NCBI GenBank assembly: GCA_045660545.1
Contig: JAZREA010000002.1
Span: 1-64,000 of the forward strand
Direction of reading: 5' to 3'
Source of the DNA: JAZREA01 sp045660545
Lineage (GTDB): Bacteria > Bacillota > Clostridia > Monoglobales > Firm-18
DNA: 64,000 bases
How positions within the stretch are numbered: the first letter of the stretch is position 1; the number at the start of each line of letters is the position of its first letter. The notes under the pieces were generated by a model. That model saw nothing but the letters and a program-made list of their open reading frames with translations, was not told the DNA's origin and searched no databases. The translations under genes were made by a program, and so were the position numbers. This document shows positions 9,501-18,842 of this stretch, piece by piece.

Positions 9501-12500
9501 ATATATCAGCAAGAGCTGTGAACGAAACATCGTAAACACCCTTGTATTCCTTAGCATAAGTAGCTGAGCGTGTTTCTGCACTGTATGGAGCTTCTTCGCT
9601 GAACAAGTTGTAATATGCGAAGTAAACATTCTCCTTGCTCATAGTTGTAAGATTGTCAGAGCTTGTAAGCTTTTCAATCTTTACGCCGTCGTCGCTCAAT
9701 GTGAAGGATCCTTCAGCAGATGTTTCGCCGATAGACCAGTTCATAAGTGAGTTTTCAGCTGTAAATGTGTCGCTAAGAATCTGGTTATTTACATAGTCAC
9801 CCTTTGGAACTGTAATTGTATAGTTTTTGTGGTATGAATATTTGTCAATCGCATAAGATGCAGTAACTATTACTTCTGTATCTACATATCCCGGAATAAC
9901 TGTACCGGTAGCAGTGATTACAGACGGCATAGATGAAGACCATGTAACGCCTTCTATTTCCGGCAATACGAGGTTGCCGGATGCGTCATACTCAAGGCTT
10001 GCAGGAAGCTGGTTCTTCATAACGTCCATACATCTGATGTAAAGCTCGTCGTTTTCATCAATATCAAGCTGAGTAAGCTTAACCTTCTTAACTGTAAAGT
10101 GTGAACCAATGTCCATTCTCTGCTGGAACGCTACGTCAAAACCGTTAAAATATTCAACCTTTTGAGCCTGCCATGGACCTATTGCAGCTTTGTCTTCCTG
10201 GTCGTTATGCCATGCTTTAACCGTCTTGTTAATTGTATCGATGATAATGTGCATCGTATCTAAAGCTTCGTTTCCGTTTACCTTAAACGATGTTCCCGGA
10301 AGCATTGTGTTTGAAGATGCAGAGCTTGAGTTATAGAACTTACTTGTTGCCGCGTTAACACGGGAAGTAACAGCCTGATTAAGTCTTGTCTGAACGTTGC
10401 CCGGCTCATATGCACCTGCAGAGAAAGTCATATACGCTGTAGATGCAGTACCCGTGAACTCAGGTAGTGTAGTATAGTCAAAGTTCTTAATCAATCTGTT
10501 GAATTCAAGGTCAAGCTTATAGATACCGTTAAACTTATCGGATGTGATAGTTGTGTTGTTAACCTCATCCTCTTCTATAAGACCTTCGAAAGTTGCACCG
10601 ACAGCCACTTCAAGAACCTTGTTGGCTGTGCTTGTGTTCTCCATCGGTGTAACATTAACCTGTACTGCTTTAAGACCGCCGTCGATCTTAGTTGTTGTGT
10701 GCGCCTGGTCAACGATCAAACCGTTTTTAAACTGTACAGGACTTGTGAATGTAGTATAGTCTGCCTCATAAAGAACCTTATGTGACGCCGCGTATTGCGC
10801 ATAAACATCCAAAGCCTCTGTTATAACATGGCCGTGTGTAAATTCCTGATCTTCAGAAACCATCCACTTTTCAAACATTCTGAGGTCGCTTGTCATCGGT
10901 GGGGAATCCGGGAAGTCTTCAAAGGCTTCACCATAGTAGCCAACCTTTTCTGCAAGCAAGGTTGTCTTGTCTTCGTCGTAGAATCTGATAGCAAATTCCT
11001 GCTTTTTGAAAGCAGCTACCAAAGTTATGTCTTCAACAACCGGTGTGTCAAAGTCATATTCTACGCCGTTTCTCTCCCAGCACTTGAATGTGTAGTGCTC
11101 TTTGGTAGGAATTTCAGAAATTGGTACGACTTTACCAGAATCAACTACGTCTCTTATAGCGATAACTTCGCCTTCAGACATAAACGTTACAGTGTGAGTA
11201 ACGATCTCGCCGTTTCTGTAATATGCCACAACTGACATTTCTTCTGTAACAACAGTGTTTTCAGTAAACGCTGTTTCCGAGCCCATGATTCTCCACTCAA
11301 CAAATGTCATTCCGTCAACCGGAGGAGCATCCGGGAAGTCGTCGCCAAAGATCTCGTTATATGTTGTTGGAACGGTTGATAGTAAACCGCCGTCTTTGTC
11401 GAAGAATTTTACGTTAAACTTTGTAACATCATATTTAGCGTAAAGGTTTAAGTCCTCGCCGTTAAGAACTGTGTTAAAGTCAAAGCTTGTTTCAGAGCCT
11501 TCTTCAAACCAGCCAATAAAGTCCATGTTTTCGATTACAGGAGCAGCGATTGAATCAACCGTTTCGCCTGCAGTGTACTCAACTGCATCGTAGAAGTCGC
11601 CGTTTATGTCGTAGAAATTAACCTGTGGTCCATCAAACACAGCATAGTATGTTGTGTCAGCTGTTATAGCATTTGTTGTAACGTCAACTTCTGCGCCACC
11701 GTCTGTCAAAGACCAGTGAGAGAATGTGTAGCCTTCCTTAGTCGGATTTGTTGCAGGAGTTGCAAAGCCGTTTTCTTCAACAGTCTGTGTATCGCCGTAC
11801 TGGTCGCCGTCAACCATAAACTTTACTTCGTATGTTGTTGCCGGGATAATCGGGGTGTCTGTTTCGTCGTCATCCTCGTTATCGCCGTTGCCGCCGTTTC
11901 CGCCACCAACACCTATATGTTCAGGCATAACCGCCCAGCTAAACTCTTTTACAAAGTGAGTAGATTTAGCGTCGGTATTTGTTGTTGAAGGAATATTAAC
12001 CTTTGGAATAGTAAAGCTTGATATTGATGCAAATTCACGAGCAGGAACAGACTCACCTATAAACGCGTCGTTCATATAAGCACGGAAAGTAGGTGCTTTA
12101 ACTGTTGTTCCGTCCCATTCAGAGAAGTCATATACAAAATCAAACGTTACATACTGGTCATAAAGCATAGTTCCTGCATTAACCACTTCCGAATCACAAG
12201 AAGAATCGTCGTAAGTAACAGTGCCATTTGCAGCAATTATTGTATTAATTGAAGCGGTAGCATCTACGCCATTTGTGTACTGTACATTAAGTTTAATTTC
12301 AGAGCCAAGCTCTTTAACTACTGATGGATAGTACACTACATAGCGCATTCTTCCAACAGGGTTAGTAGAGCTAAGTTGAAGATTAGATGCGTTATTTAAA
12401 GGGTTAGACGCTACAACCGTCTTAAAGTTTGTTATCTTCATGTCGCCTTCCGCTACGCCCTGGTATGCTGTCGCATCATCAGCAGTAGCTAACGACTGGT

Positions 12501-12705
12501 ATCCAGCAACATTAGAACCAAAAGTAATCGTCGCTGGCTGATCCGTAAAAGTAAATGTCTTCGTGCTACCAGCTACAGCTGCGTTGCTTGGAGTAAGACT
12601 AAAAACAACTGTCTCAGCCGCACTAACGGTAAACGTACCTGCAAGCATTGTAAGTAACATACTTACCGCGAGAAACAACGAAAGTATTTTTTTGCTTGTT
12701 TTCAT
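6517..12705 (-). CDS. Giant secreted SLH-anchored protein with InlB repeats, Ig-like, discoidin-like modules
   Basis: 2062 aa, with a strong Shine-Dalgarno (GGAGGGAA) before ATG 12705. Signal peptide residues 1-30 (ending TFTVSAAE). About 30-265 is homologous to the end of the adjacent lyase (EGDMKITNFKT, PVGRMRYVVYYPS). An acidic Gly/Asn/Asp linker lies near 270-285. About five InlB/Flg_new-like repeats span 289-645. Beta-sandwich modules alternate with atrophied bacterial Ig domains (IEGVTWSS, LPQIEGVVWTSS). A galactose-binding (F5/8 type C) domain lies near 1611-1740 (YITLDLGSIKTF, TQYVRFTVKKC). A (GGA)n linker lies near 1836-1855. Three SLH motifs occupy about 1878-2062 (FNPTDYVTREQFVKML). 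No catalytic domain is recognised. It probably binds glycan or other proteins at the cell surface. It starts 13 bp downstream of the preceding SLH gene, so they are cotranscribed. Confidence 0.88.
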   Translation of the reverse strand: MKTSKKILSLFLAVSMLLTMLAGTFTVSAAETVVFSLTPSNAAVAGSTKTFTFTDQPATITFGSNVAGYQSLATADDATAYQGVAEGDMKITNFKTVVASNPLNNASNLQLSSTNPVGRMRYVVYYPSVVKELGSEIKLNVQYTNGVDATASINTIIAANGTVTYDDSSCDSEVVNAGTMLYDQYVTFDFVYDFSEWDGTTVKAPTFRAYMNDAFIGESVPAREFASISSFTIPKVNIPSTTNTDAKSTHFVKEFSWAVMPEHIGVGGGNGGNGDNEDDDETDTPIIPATTYEVKFMVDGDQYGDTQTVEENGFATPATNPTKEGYTFSHWSLTDGGAEVDVTTNAITADTTYYAVFDGPQVNFYDINGDFYDAVEYTAGETVDSIAAPVIENMDFIGWFEEGSETSFDFNTVLNGEDLNLYAKYDVTKFNVKFFDKDGGLLSTVPTTYNEIFGDDFPDAPPVDGMTFVEWRIMGSETAFTENTVVTEEMSVVAYYRNGEIVTHTVTFMSEGEVIAIRDVVDSGKVVPISEIPTKEHYTFKCWERNGVEYDFDTPVVEDITLVAAFKKQEFAIRFYDEDKTTLLAEKVGYYGEAFEDFPDSPPMTSDLRMFEKWMVSEDQEFTHGHVITEALDVYAQYAASHKVLYEADYTTFTSPVQFKNGLIVDQAHTTTKIDGGLKAVQVNVTPMENTSTANKVLEVAVGATFEGLIEEDEVNNTTITSDKFNGIYKLDLEFNRLIKNFDYTTLPEFTGTASTAYMTFSAGAYEPGNVQTRLNQAVTSRVNAATSKFYNSSSASSNTMLPGTSFKVNGNEALDTMHIIIDTINKTVKAWHNDQEDKAAIGPWQAQKVEYFNGFDVAFQQRMDIGSHFTVKKVKLTQLDIDENDELYIRCMDVMKNQLPASLEYDASGNLVLPEIEGVTWSSSMPSVITATGTVIPGYVDTEVIVTASYAIDKYSYHKNYTITVPKGDYVNNQILSDTFTAENSLMNWSIGETSAEGSFTLSDDGVKIEKLTSSDNLTTMSKENVYFAYYNLFSEEAPYSAETRSATYAKEYKGVYDVSFTALADISSAAPASIALGYNVGNKFYSVASVDYSERRGQVLTYYPTPEKAETVLIHSDPSELKNLKFRINTAKNELTLYDGDILLTNPPITFTNPFGDGEFKMFNTLRVTLDNNNEKDDYVLVKDIKVSELKPMEIVEKEAVLTAAEGLEMSAITSTPASLVGSINELPSTISGYAIEWASNSDQIRVDSGKVYQASEPKDVIISAYISNASAEYPVTVRKDFHVSIPATTNEDLLAEYDFSKIAAITNQSYLAVTYDLNLPQIEGVVWTSSNTDIIGNDGKIQNVLITNDTPVTITATKGIHSLPINIVVKARAPMETLYQSAAVEADKKATITLGGQSNIKVKGNTTISFNYTNNGAIGNALIKDSNGNTAMNMVLSGEGIAFKCAGSLGNAVPVASGETVNVKLEYMPAAGKVAIRINDVFVDDYINLNRGVADLASIEFTDAALPISNLNVAAEGYTALDVNVDNINYFNEVAEGYVRNSLTPLTRTITGAVATWHSGNPAVLSDEGILLSNTVPSFTTFDLTLTKGAVSKTYVNNIYVDCNVERNVFANAAVAINSVPTASKPKENAVDNNITTEYEMNGTSSSDRYITLDLGSIKTFNMIYVNAEGVDAYKVETSTDNRNWTEVKSGTITSEPTSSLITLDEKVTTQYVRFTVKKCSALSVIIREIRAYIIASADELADIDLQSIVLSTIRPTDDITLPEYGPNSTHFIWTSSHPEIIANDGTFTKPENGTTVTLTATAEGTTKSRTFELYVDGSNAAGSGPEIVGGNTGGNGGGAGGAGGAGGAGGNKVDAIVPGTEFFGGETVAPSTSNASGYVDVADDAWYAEAVINLTKAGIVSGDGKGSFNPTDYVTREQFVKMLVLASGIELKDYENEFGDVADDAWYTPYVLNAKANGIVMGVTESAFGIGQNITRQDMAVLISRNLQALGFELDTKSPAFTDDKSISNYAYDAVYAMRNLGLIAGYEGAFSPKNNLTRAEAAKVIDAMIKLCESAQK

Positions 12706-12718
12706 GTTCTATTCCCTC

Positions 12719-15499
12719 CTATCTGTATATTACTATCGCTAACACGTTACCGATTTCCTGTGGGAGATAAACGCAAACCTTATCTCCATAGCTGATGTCT
12801 TTCATTGAGCCAACCCTTGCGCTTCCTTGCTCGTCAAGGATAAACACAACAGGCGCAAGACTCGACATCTGAGGAATGTTGAATTCAACTGCTACGCTGT
12901 CAGGATATTCACGTGAATAAAGCTTCAAGTTGTCTACCCAACGAAGGTTGTTGTTATCAATTTCGTTATAGGTAATGTCCTTAACTGAATATGTGTGTGT
13001 TTCAAAGTTAGTACCGGCATTCTCTGTCTTGTCAGCGTCGTAGTCGTTGCCTGCTTTTATAAGAGTCATGTTGTCGAGTCTGCCAAAAGCGTCGTACGAG
13101 TACGCAACAAGGTCGCCCTTTCTTATAACATCAAAAGGAGCAGTTGTTGGGATAAGCGGAGAAACCGTCATTGTCTGCAATGCAGGCTTGCTTCCTGCAC
13201 CAATTGTAAGCATTTCAAAGCTCATTACTTCTTCTTCAGTTTCAGGGTCGAGTGAACGGCCAACCTTCTGAACAAGAGCGATGTTCTGCTTCTTAAGCTG
13301 CGGGTCAGGCATATCGCCAACGTTCATTGAGCTTGATGGGAATTCAAAAATAACGAACTCTGCGATGTGCGAATCTTCATCAACTTCGTATGCAGAAACT
13401 GTAGCGGAGAAGCCGTTCTCCAAAACGAACTTGAAGTTTACAAGCTTTTCATCAGAAACTGTTGCAACAGCGCCTCTTGCTGTCGGGAGACAAACTGACA
13501 TTGTTTCACTGTCTATACCAAAAGGCAAGCAGTTAGCAAAACCGAAAATCTTCTGTGAGCTGCTGTATTTAAGCGATTTGGAAACAGTTTCACTCTTAAC
13601 CTGGTACGAACCATCCTCGTTTAAGAGATATTCGTTTGTGTATGGGTCAACTCTGTATTCCTTAAGCGACTCTAAGAAGTCGATGCTGTTAATTTTGCCC
13701 TCGGAGTTAAGCGAATACTTAACTGCGTGGTGATTTATCATATTAATTGTGGCTTCATCGGTGGATTTACGAATTACGCCGTTAACTCTAACCTTGCTTG
13801 CGAGCAAATGGTACATTACGTCGGAGTTTGTAGCAGCGAGCTTACCGGTAGTAGTGATTTCACCTGTTTCTACGTTAACTGTCTCTGTTGTTTCAGCTGC
13901 AAGCTTGCCAGGAACAATTAATGTAACCTCTGTGTCGCGCATGTATGTACCTGTTGCATAGATATATGCATAGTTTGCGCCGCCTTCTTCATAGTAAGAC
14001 TTTTCTTCAAAGTCTGCAATTTCTCCACGGTAGTTAATCCAGATGTTAACGTTAGTTCCGATAGAAACTCTAGAGAAGTTTGCGTTAGAAAGATATTCAA
14101 CTCCGCCAACTGTAACGTAGTTGCCATCCTTCATCTGAACCATGCCGCTTGTGCGCTGCTTGGAAACAACACCTCTTACATTGAAACCGTCCTTGCTTAC
14201 TGCAAAGCTGATAACGTCTTCCGGCTCAATGTCTGCAAGAGCAAGCTTGTTGCCTTCAGCATCGAAGAAGTCGTAGCGAACGCCGGTCTTTTCAAGGTTA
14301 ACTTCTAAGTTGAGAGCACCGTTTAACTGGGATTTCAAAGTGATAACGTTTGTTTCCTTGTTAACAGCTTCAACAACCTTGTCTTCGTAAGAGTATATAA
14401 ATACTACGTCTGCGACTTCATCCTCGTTGTTGTCAATCACACGGATTATTGTGTTGTTGTCAAGAGCAACGCTAGCAGGAACGAAGTTCAAATCCAAGTT
14501 GTTGTTGTAGATGTACTTTGTTCCGCCGCCAAGGCTGATTGTTTCTTTCTTATAGCTCTTATCTGTGTTCCTGTATGTAATACGCGAAAGCGAGAACGAG
14601 TTAATATCGGTTCCGTCAAGAAGTTTCACGTTGTTTTTATTTGTAGCAGTGATAGAGGTAACTTTGTCGTAGCTGCCTGTTGCAGTAGTTGTAACAAACA
14701 TCTCAACTTCCATACCAACCAAACCAACAGGAGCAACACCCGCGTAGTTGAACATCATACCGTCAACTTCAAGCTGTGTGTCTTTCATGTTGTCTCTCTG
14801 CGAATACAAATAAGATGTAACGTCTGCGGTAACTATTCCTCTTAGCTTAACAAGACCTGCCGGTGTTGCCGAAGCTATGTTGTTACGGAATGTGTTGCCT
14901 TCATCAATTTCGTATGATGCCGGCACGTTGCCGCCGTAGTTTTTAGAAACCATCTTGTCTATATCGATGGTGTTGTAAACCATCTTTAAGAGCTGGTCTG
15001 CTGTTATAAACTCGCCGGTAGCAACAACGTCATAAGTTACACCGATTGTTCCTGCTTGGTAAACATAAGCGTTAAGGCTTGTGTCAGAAAGCGCCGGGGT
15101 GTAACCCAAAACGCTAACGAGAATCTTGCATGCTTCTGCGTAGCGTACGTATCTTTCAGGCTCGTAGTTGCCATTACCAACGCCGGACACAAAGCCCTGC
15201 TTGTATAACAAGTTGATAGCTCCGTTGTACGGTGTTGATGCAGTGTCGCCGAAGATTACTTCATTACTGAGCGTCTTCGCAACGTCCTGCTGAGCCATCA
15301 TGTTAATGACAATCTGAGCAAATTCTCCTCTCGTAACGTAGGACTGCTCTGCGTTTGAAAAATCAAACCCCGAGGTAATCCCCAAAGAATTCAGGTCGAA
15401 CATAACACTGTCCGCCATTACTACGTTGCCAACGCATGTTGTAAGAATTAACACGGTTGCACATAGTGTTGCAAGTAGCTTTTTTGTTAGTTTTTTCAT
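12719..15499 (-). CDS. Secreted protein with N-terminal SLH domains (926 aa)
   Basis: 926 aa, first gene of the minus-strand surface operon, with GGAGGG before ATG 15499. Signal peptide MKKLTKKLLATLCATVLI...VMADS. About residues 45-190 carry degenerate SLH repeats (VTRGEFAQIVINMM, YEPERYVRYAEACKILVSVLG) ending in a QAGTIGVT helix. The long remainder is beta-rich and resembles the bodies of the 888-aa and 885-aa SLH proteins in this window (short GGVEY and YAYIYAT motifs), with no enzyme motif. Known for SLH domains: noncovalent binding to pyruvylated secondary cell-wall polymers. I infer a cell-wall anchored structural or glycan-contact protein, cotranscribed with the 2062-aa protein and probably with the lyase. 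Confidence 0.87.
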   Translation of the reverse strand: MKKLTKKLLATLCATVLILTTCVGNVVMADSVMFDLNSLGITSGFDFSNAEQSYVTRGEFAQIVINMMAQQDVAKTLSNEVIFGDTASTPYNGAINLLYKQGFVSGVGNGNYEPERYVRYAEACKILVSVLGYTPALSDTSLNAYVYQAGTIGVTYDVVATGEFITADQLLKMVYNTIDIDKMVSKNYGGNVPASYEIDEGNTFRNNIASATPAGLVKLRGIVTADVTSYLYSQRDNMKDTQLEVDGMMFNYAGVAPVGLVGMEVEMFVTTTATGSYDKVTSITATNKNNVKLLDGTDINSFSLSRITYRNTDKSYKKETISLGGGTKYIYNNNLDLNFVPASVALDNNTIIRVIDNNEDEVADVVFIYSYEDKVVEAVNKETNVITLKSQLNGALNLEVNLEKTGVRYDFFDAEGNKLALADIEPEDVISFAVSKDGFNVRGVVSKQRTSGMVQMKDGNYVTVGGVEYLSNANFSRVSIGTNVNIWINYRGEIADFEEKSYYEEGGANYAYIYATGTYMRDTEVTLIVPGKLAAETTETVNVETGEITTTGKLAATNSDVMYHLLASKVRVNGVIRKSTDEATINMINHHAVKYSLNSEGKINSIDFLESLKEYRVDPYTNEYLLNEDGSYQVKSETVSKSLKYSSSQKIFGFANCLPFGIDSETMSVCLPTARGAVATVSDEKLVNFKFVLENGFSATVSAYEVDEDSHIAEFVIFEFPSSSMNVGDMPDPQLKKQNIALVQKVGRSLDPETEEEVMSFEMLTIGAGSKPALQTMTVSPLIPTTAPFDVIRKGDLVAYSYDAFGRLDNMTLIKAGNDYDADKTENAGTNFETHTYSVKDITYNEIDNNNLRWVDNLKLYSREYPDSVAVEFNIPQMSSLAPVVFILDEQGSARVGSMKDISYGDKVCVYLPQEIGNVLAIVIYR

Positions 15500-15551
15500 A
15501 ATGTTCCCTCCAAAACTGTGAAATCCACCGCATTTTATTTTTTTACAATTT

Positions 15552-15580
15552 ATTATACCACATTATTTTTTTACGGTCAA
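15552..15580 (-). promoter_or_regulatory. Sigma-A-type promoter of the SLH/lyase operon
   Basis: TTGACC (15580-15575), 17-bp spacer, TATAAT (15557-15552), lying 52 bp before the 926-aa ORF start. Confidence 0.8.
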
Positions 15581-15584
15581 TCCA

Positions 15585-15621
15585 ATATTGCACAAAAAGT
15601 GTAAAAGTTTTTGTGCAATAT
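15585..15621. promoter_or_regulatory. 14-bp inverted repeat abutting the operon -35 box
   Basis: Perfect arms ATATTGCACAAAAA / TTTTTGTGCAATAT with a 9-nt centre, ending 4 bp upstream of the -35 hexamer. Either a regulator operator or a leftover hairpin. No minus-strand gene ends directly before it. Confidence 0.6.
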
Positions 15622-16050
15622 GACAGACTCAAAAACACGCAAACCGCACTTGCACTGACTTTAAAGGTATTTTCTTCCAACGGCCTGGGCCGCATGGCTC
15701 CTCAACGCAAAATCACTTTACACAAATGCTTGTCGTATGCTTGTGTGTAGCGTCTCGGCAGGGCAGAATATATTGTGTTTTAGGCGGATTTTTCTTCCCT
15801 CCGGCTCTTTTTCGTATAGGCAGATTTTCTAAAAAAGGTTGCTCCGACAAAGCGAACACAGACAAAAATATAGCTAATAATGTATATGGGGAACATTCAA
15901 AAGAGATGACGTTTGCTACTCATAAAACCCAAAAGTACAAAAAAGCGTACAGCCGGCAACACGCCGCTCCATCTGAAAAAGAAAAAGCCACGGAAAACTC
16001 CCGCAGCTTTTACCAGACGCGACATGGCATCTAAATTTACACATTTTATT
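15622..16050. other. Non-coding gap, no gene recognised
   Basis: About 430 bp with no convincing ORF: a 102-codon plus-strand frame lacks a ribosome site and resembles nothing. It holds short inverted sequences (near 15699-15712 and 15720-15752), possibly an untranslated leader or decayed sequence. Confidence 0.5.
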
Positions 16051-16088
16051 TATACACAAACAAAGCCATCGGGGATAACCCCGATGGC
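16051..16088 (-). terminator. Terminator of the 888-aa S-layer gene
   Basis: Perfect 10-bp stem GCCATCGGGG/CCCCGATGGC (16065-16088) with ATAA between the arms, followed on the minus strand by a T-rich stretch. Confidence 0.8.
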
Positions 16089-16125
16089 CTGTTTTATAAG
16101 GTCTAGAAAATCTAAACTCAGTTAA

Positions 16126-18792
16126 TTATCTTTCATCGTAGCTGTTGAGAACATAGAGAACGTCAACAACGTCGCCGTCTACAACATAGAGAGTAACTGT
16201 TACGTCGCAGTCAAGCTTATCTCTACCAACATTGAAAGTATCAGCGTCTTCGTCATATCTGAAGTACATGCCTGCATTTACTTCGAAGATAGGCTTTTCT
16301 AACTCTTCAGAAGCCTGAGCATCAAATACGTAAACGTTTACGTCACTGTTGATTCTGATGGACTCGTTCTCGTCGTTGCCATCAACATAACCGTCAACTT
16401 CGATGAAGTCTTTCTTTGTGTTAACAGCTTCAAGAGCGCCTGTTACGATATCGTACTCGTCGCCCAAGTCATCATCAGCGTCTGCGAATGCAGAAACTGT
16501 ACCGTCAACCTTAAAGAGCGGGTAAACAAGTGTACCAATTGCACTTGTAGCATCAAAGTCTACTGTGTAAGATACAGGTTTAAGACCAGCATAACCCTTA
16601 ACGATATAAACTTCCTCGCCATCGTCGCTAAGTGTTTCGCCACATGATACGATGAATGTAGCAAATTCGTTAGCTGCACCGAATACATTAGCCACGTTGT
16701 ACTTAATTACAACAGCGCCAAGGATATCGCTATCTTCATCAGGATCGTAACCAACTACTGTGTAGTATTTAGCGTCATCCTGTAACTTATCCAAAGAAAT
16801 TACTGCAGATTCTTCAACTGCATCTGCGCCGATTGCAAAGATAACTGTTGTTTCGTCGATGTCGAATGAACCCAAACGACCCTTGTCAGCTCTGTACAAA
16901 GCTATATCAGCATCGTCAGATGTCAAAGTAACATCGATTTCAGCAATCTTGCCGTCAGAAAGTCTGTATGTTACGAGCATAGCATCGTCTTCAACGTCAA
17001 AAGTATCAAAACCGTCGCCGAATACTTCTTCAAATACTTCGTCCTTGTCTACAACGTCTGTGTTATCTTCACCAAGAACAAGTGTAACTCTGTTAGCCAA
17101 CTTGTAGTCAGCTGTGTTACCTTCTTTGTCAAGAAGTGTTACATAGAAGTCACGATCGTTAAAGTCATAAGCGTCAACAATGTAACCATAGTTGTCAGAC
17201 TTAACTAATTCGCCGTTGAAGTAAACGATTGTGTCGTTTTCATCAAGGTAGAAAGTACCTTCGCTACGAAGTGTAATTTCTTCCAAAGCTTCTTCTGTTG
17301 CATCGTAGTCAACACCATCGATTGTTACCATACCATCATAGATACCAGCAACCTTACCTGATACAGTGTTTTCTACAACGTATGCATCGAAGTACTCAAC
17401 GCCGTTGTTTTCAACGTACTTAACCATAAGAACGTCATATTCCTTAAGGTCAGTCCATTTCATGTCAGCGCCTGTAGCACTCTTCAATGTAGCCTTAACA
17501 TTAAGGTCTTCATCGTCGAAGCAGATGTCGTAGTCAACATCAGTGTATGAAGAAACTGTCATAGAATATTCGTCAACTTCGTCTACAACGAATGCATCGT
17601 AAGCTGTGATGTAAGCTCTGTCGTAGTCAACAGCTGTGCTTGTACCAAAGAGTGAAAGCTCGATTGTACCAGGCTTACCTTCAACATCGTCAAATGTGTT
17701 TAATTCATCATATTTACCGTTATTGTAGATTGGACCTGCAAATGTAACAGATCTCTTGTTGCCGTTTGCATCGAAGTAAGAGAGCTTGCCATTACCTTCG
17801 TCGTAGCTGATGTAGTCAGCAATCTTGATTGAAAGTGTCTGAGCATCGAATGATTCGTATGCAGAAACGATTTCGTTTTCGCTGAACTTGTTAATCTTAA
17901 CGAAGAGCATAACCTTCTTACCAACGAAATCAGCAATGTTAGAATCGCCAATCTTAGCTGTTTCAGGAACGATTGAAGTTTCACCGTCTTCTACAACAAC
18001 ACGCTGAGGAAGCAATCTGTTGTTAAGAGCGTTAGTGATAGTGTAGTTAACTGTGTCATAACCTGTGTCTGTTGCCTTAGGTGTAGTGAAGTTGATTACA
18101 GCTTCTACCAAAACAACACTGTGGTTTTCAGAAAGAACAGTCTTCTTGTCTGTGTCGTTAGTACCATCCTGTGGGATGAACTGTGTGAATGTACCATAAC
18201 CAGTCTGCTGCATTACCGGAACGTCAAGAGCGTTGAAAGCGATAGTAGCAACTGTGCCTCTGTTAGCAGGAACACCGTTTATACCGTTAACGCCGTCTGT
18301 GATTCCGAGCTCACCAGCTTTTGTAAGGTAACCTGTAGGATAACCTGCAGCACCGATAGCTGGCTCGTAACCCAAAGCGCGAACTATCATAGTGATAGCG
18401 TCTTCGTAGTTAACCAATGCGTCTGGTCCGAACATACCGTTTCCATAACCTTTGATGATACCAGCCTGTGTAGCAATGTTTATGTAACCTGCTGCCCAGT
18501 GTGTAGCTGGAACGTCAGCGAAAGCTGTGCTAGCTGCTGCTGCAGAAGCCTGAGCTTCCTGGCCCAAAAGTCTAACCACGATAGCTGCGAATTCAGCTCT
18601 TGTGATTTCGCCTTCTGGCTTGAATGTGCCGTCAGTGTAACCTGTGATAAGGCCCAAATCGGCATCAACGTTGATTGGTGTGCTGTAGTTAGATGTAGCT
18701 GCAACGTCAGAGAAGTTTGCTGCGAAAGCAACTGTCGAAACAACCATCATGAAAACTACCAACATAGCCAAAACTTTGTTTAGATTTTTCAT
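16126..18792 (-). CDS. Acidic S-layer-like protein with N-terminal SLH domains (888 aa)
   Basis: 888 aa with AAGGAGGA before ATG 18792. Signal peptide ends at about residue 24 (VAFAANFSDV). Three SLH repeats lie in about residues 25-200 (FKPEGEITRAEFAAIVVRLL, FADVPATHWAAGYI, NYEDAITMIVRALGYEP). The rest is beta-rich and very acidic (many Asp/Glu/Tyr/Val), with repeated strands such as SEGTFYLDENDT. No catalytic motif. A near-consensus promoter, structured leader, strong terminator and monocistronic layout suggest high expression, so this may be the main S-layer subunit. The acidity could reflect calcium binding (inference). It is a paralogue of the 885-aa protein at 47979-50636. Confidence 0.88.
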   Translation of the reverse strand: MKNLNKVLAMLVVFMMVVSTVAFAANFSDVAATSNYSTPINVDADLGLITGYTDGTFKPEGEITRAEFAAIVVRLLGQEAQASAAAASTAFADVPATHWAAGYINIATQAGIIKGYGNGMFGPDALVNYEDAITMIVRALGYEPAIGAAGYPTGYLTKAGELGITDGVNGINGVPANRGTVATIAFNALDVPVMQQTGYGTFTQFIPQDGTNDTDKKTVLSENHSVVLVEAVINFTTPKATDTGYDTVNYTITNALNNRLLPQRVVVEDGETSIVPETAKIGDSNIADFVGKKVMLFVKINKFSENEIVSAYESFDAQTLSIKIADYISYDEGNGKLSYFDANGNKRSVTFAGPIYNNGKYDELNTFDDVEGKPGTIELSLFGTSTAVDYDRAYITAYDAFVVDEVDEYSMTVSSYTDVDYDICFDDEDLNVKATLKSATGADMKWTDLKEYDVLMVKYVENNGVEYFDAYVVENTVSGKVAGIYDGMVTIDGVDYDATEEALEEITLRSEGTFYLDENDTIVYFNGELVKSDNYGYIVDAYDFNDRDFYVTLLDKEGNTADYKLANRVTLVLGEDNTDVVDKDEVFEEVFGDGFDTFDVEDDAMLVTYRLSDGKIAEIDVTLTSDDADIALYRADKGRLGSFDIDETTVIFAIGADAVEESAVISLDKLQDDAKYYTVVGYDPDEDSDILGAVVIKYNVANVFGAANEFATFIVSCGETLSDDGEEVYIVKGYAGLKPVSYTVDFDATSAIGTLVYPLFKVDGTVSAFADADDDLGDEYDIVTGALEAVNTKKDFIEVDGYVDGNDENESIRINSDVNVYVFDAQASEELEKPIFEVNAGMYFRYDEDADTFNVGRDKLDCDVTVTLYVVDGDVVDVLYVLNSYDER

Positions 18793-18842
18793 GTTGAAAA
18801 TCCTCCTTATAAAATTTTCTCTAATTAAAGAGATGGTTTTTT

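Noticed and set aside
15726..16034. Plus-strand ORF of 102 codons opposite the S-layer region
   Set aside because: No ribosome site, biased Cys/Lys content without homology, and it runs against the local transcription; treated as chance reading frame.
18121..18783. 220-codon plus-strand ORF
   Set aside because: Antisense of the SLH repeats of the 888-aa protein, extremely Cys/Ser-rich, no ribosome site.
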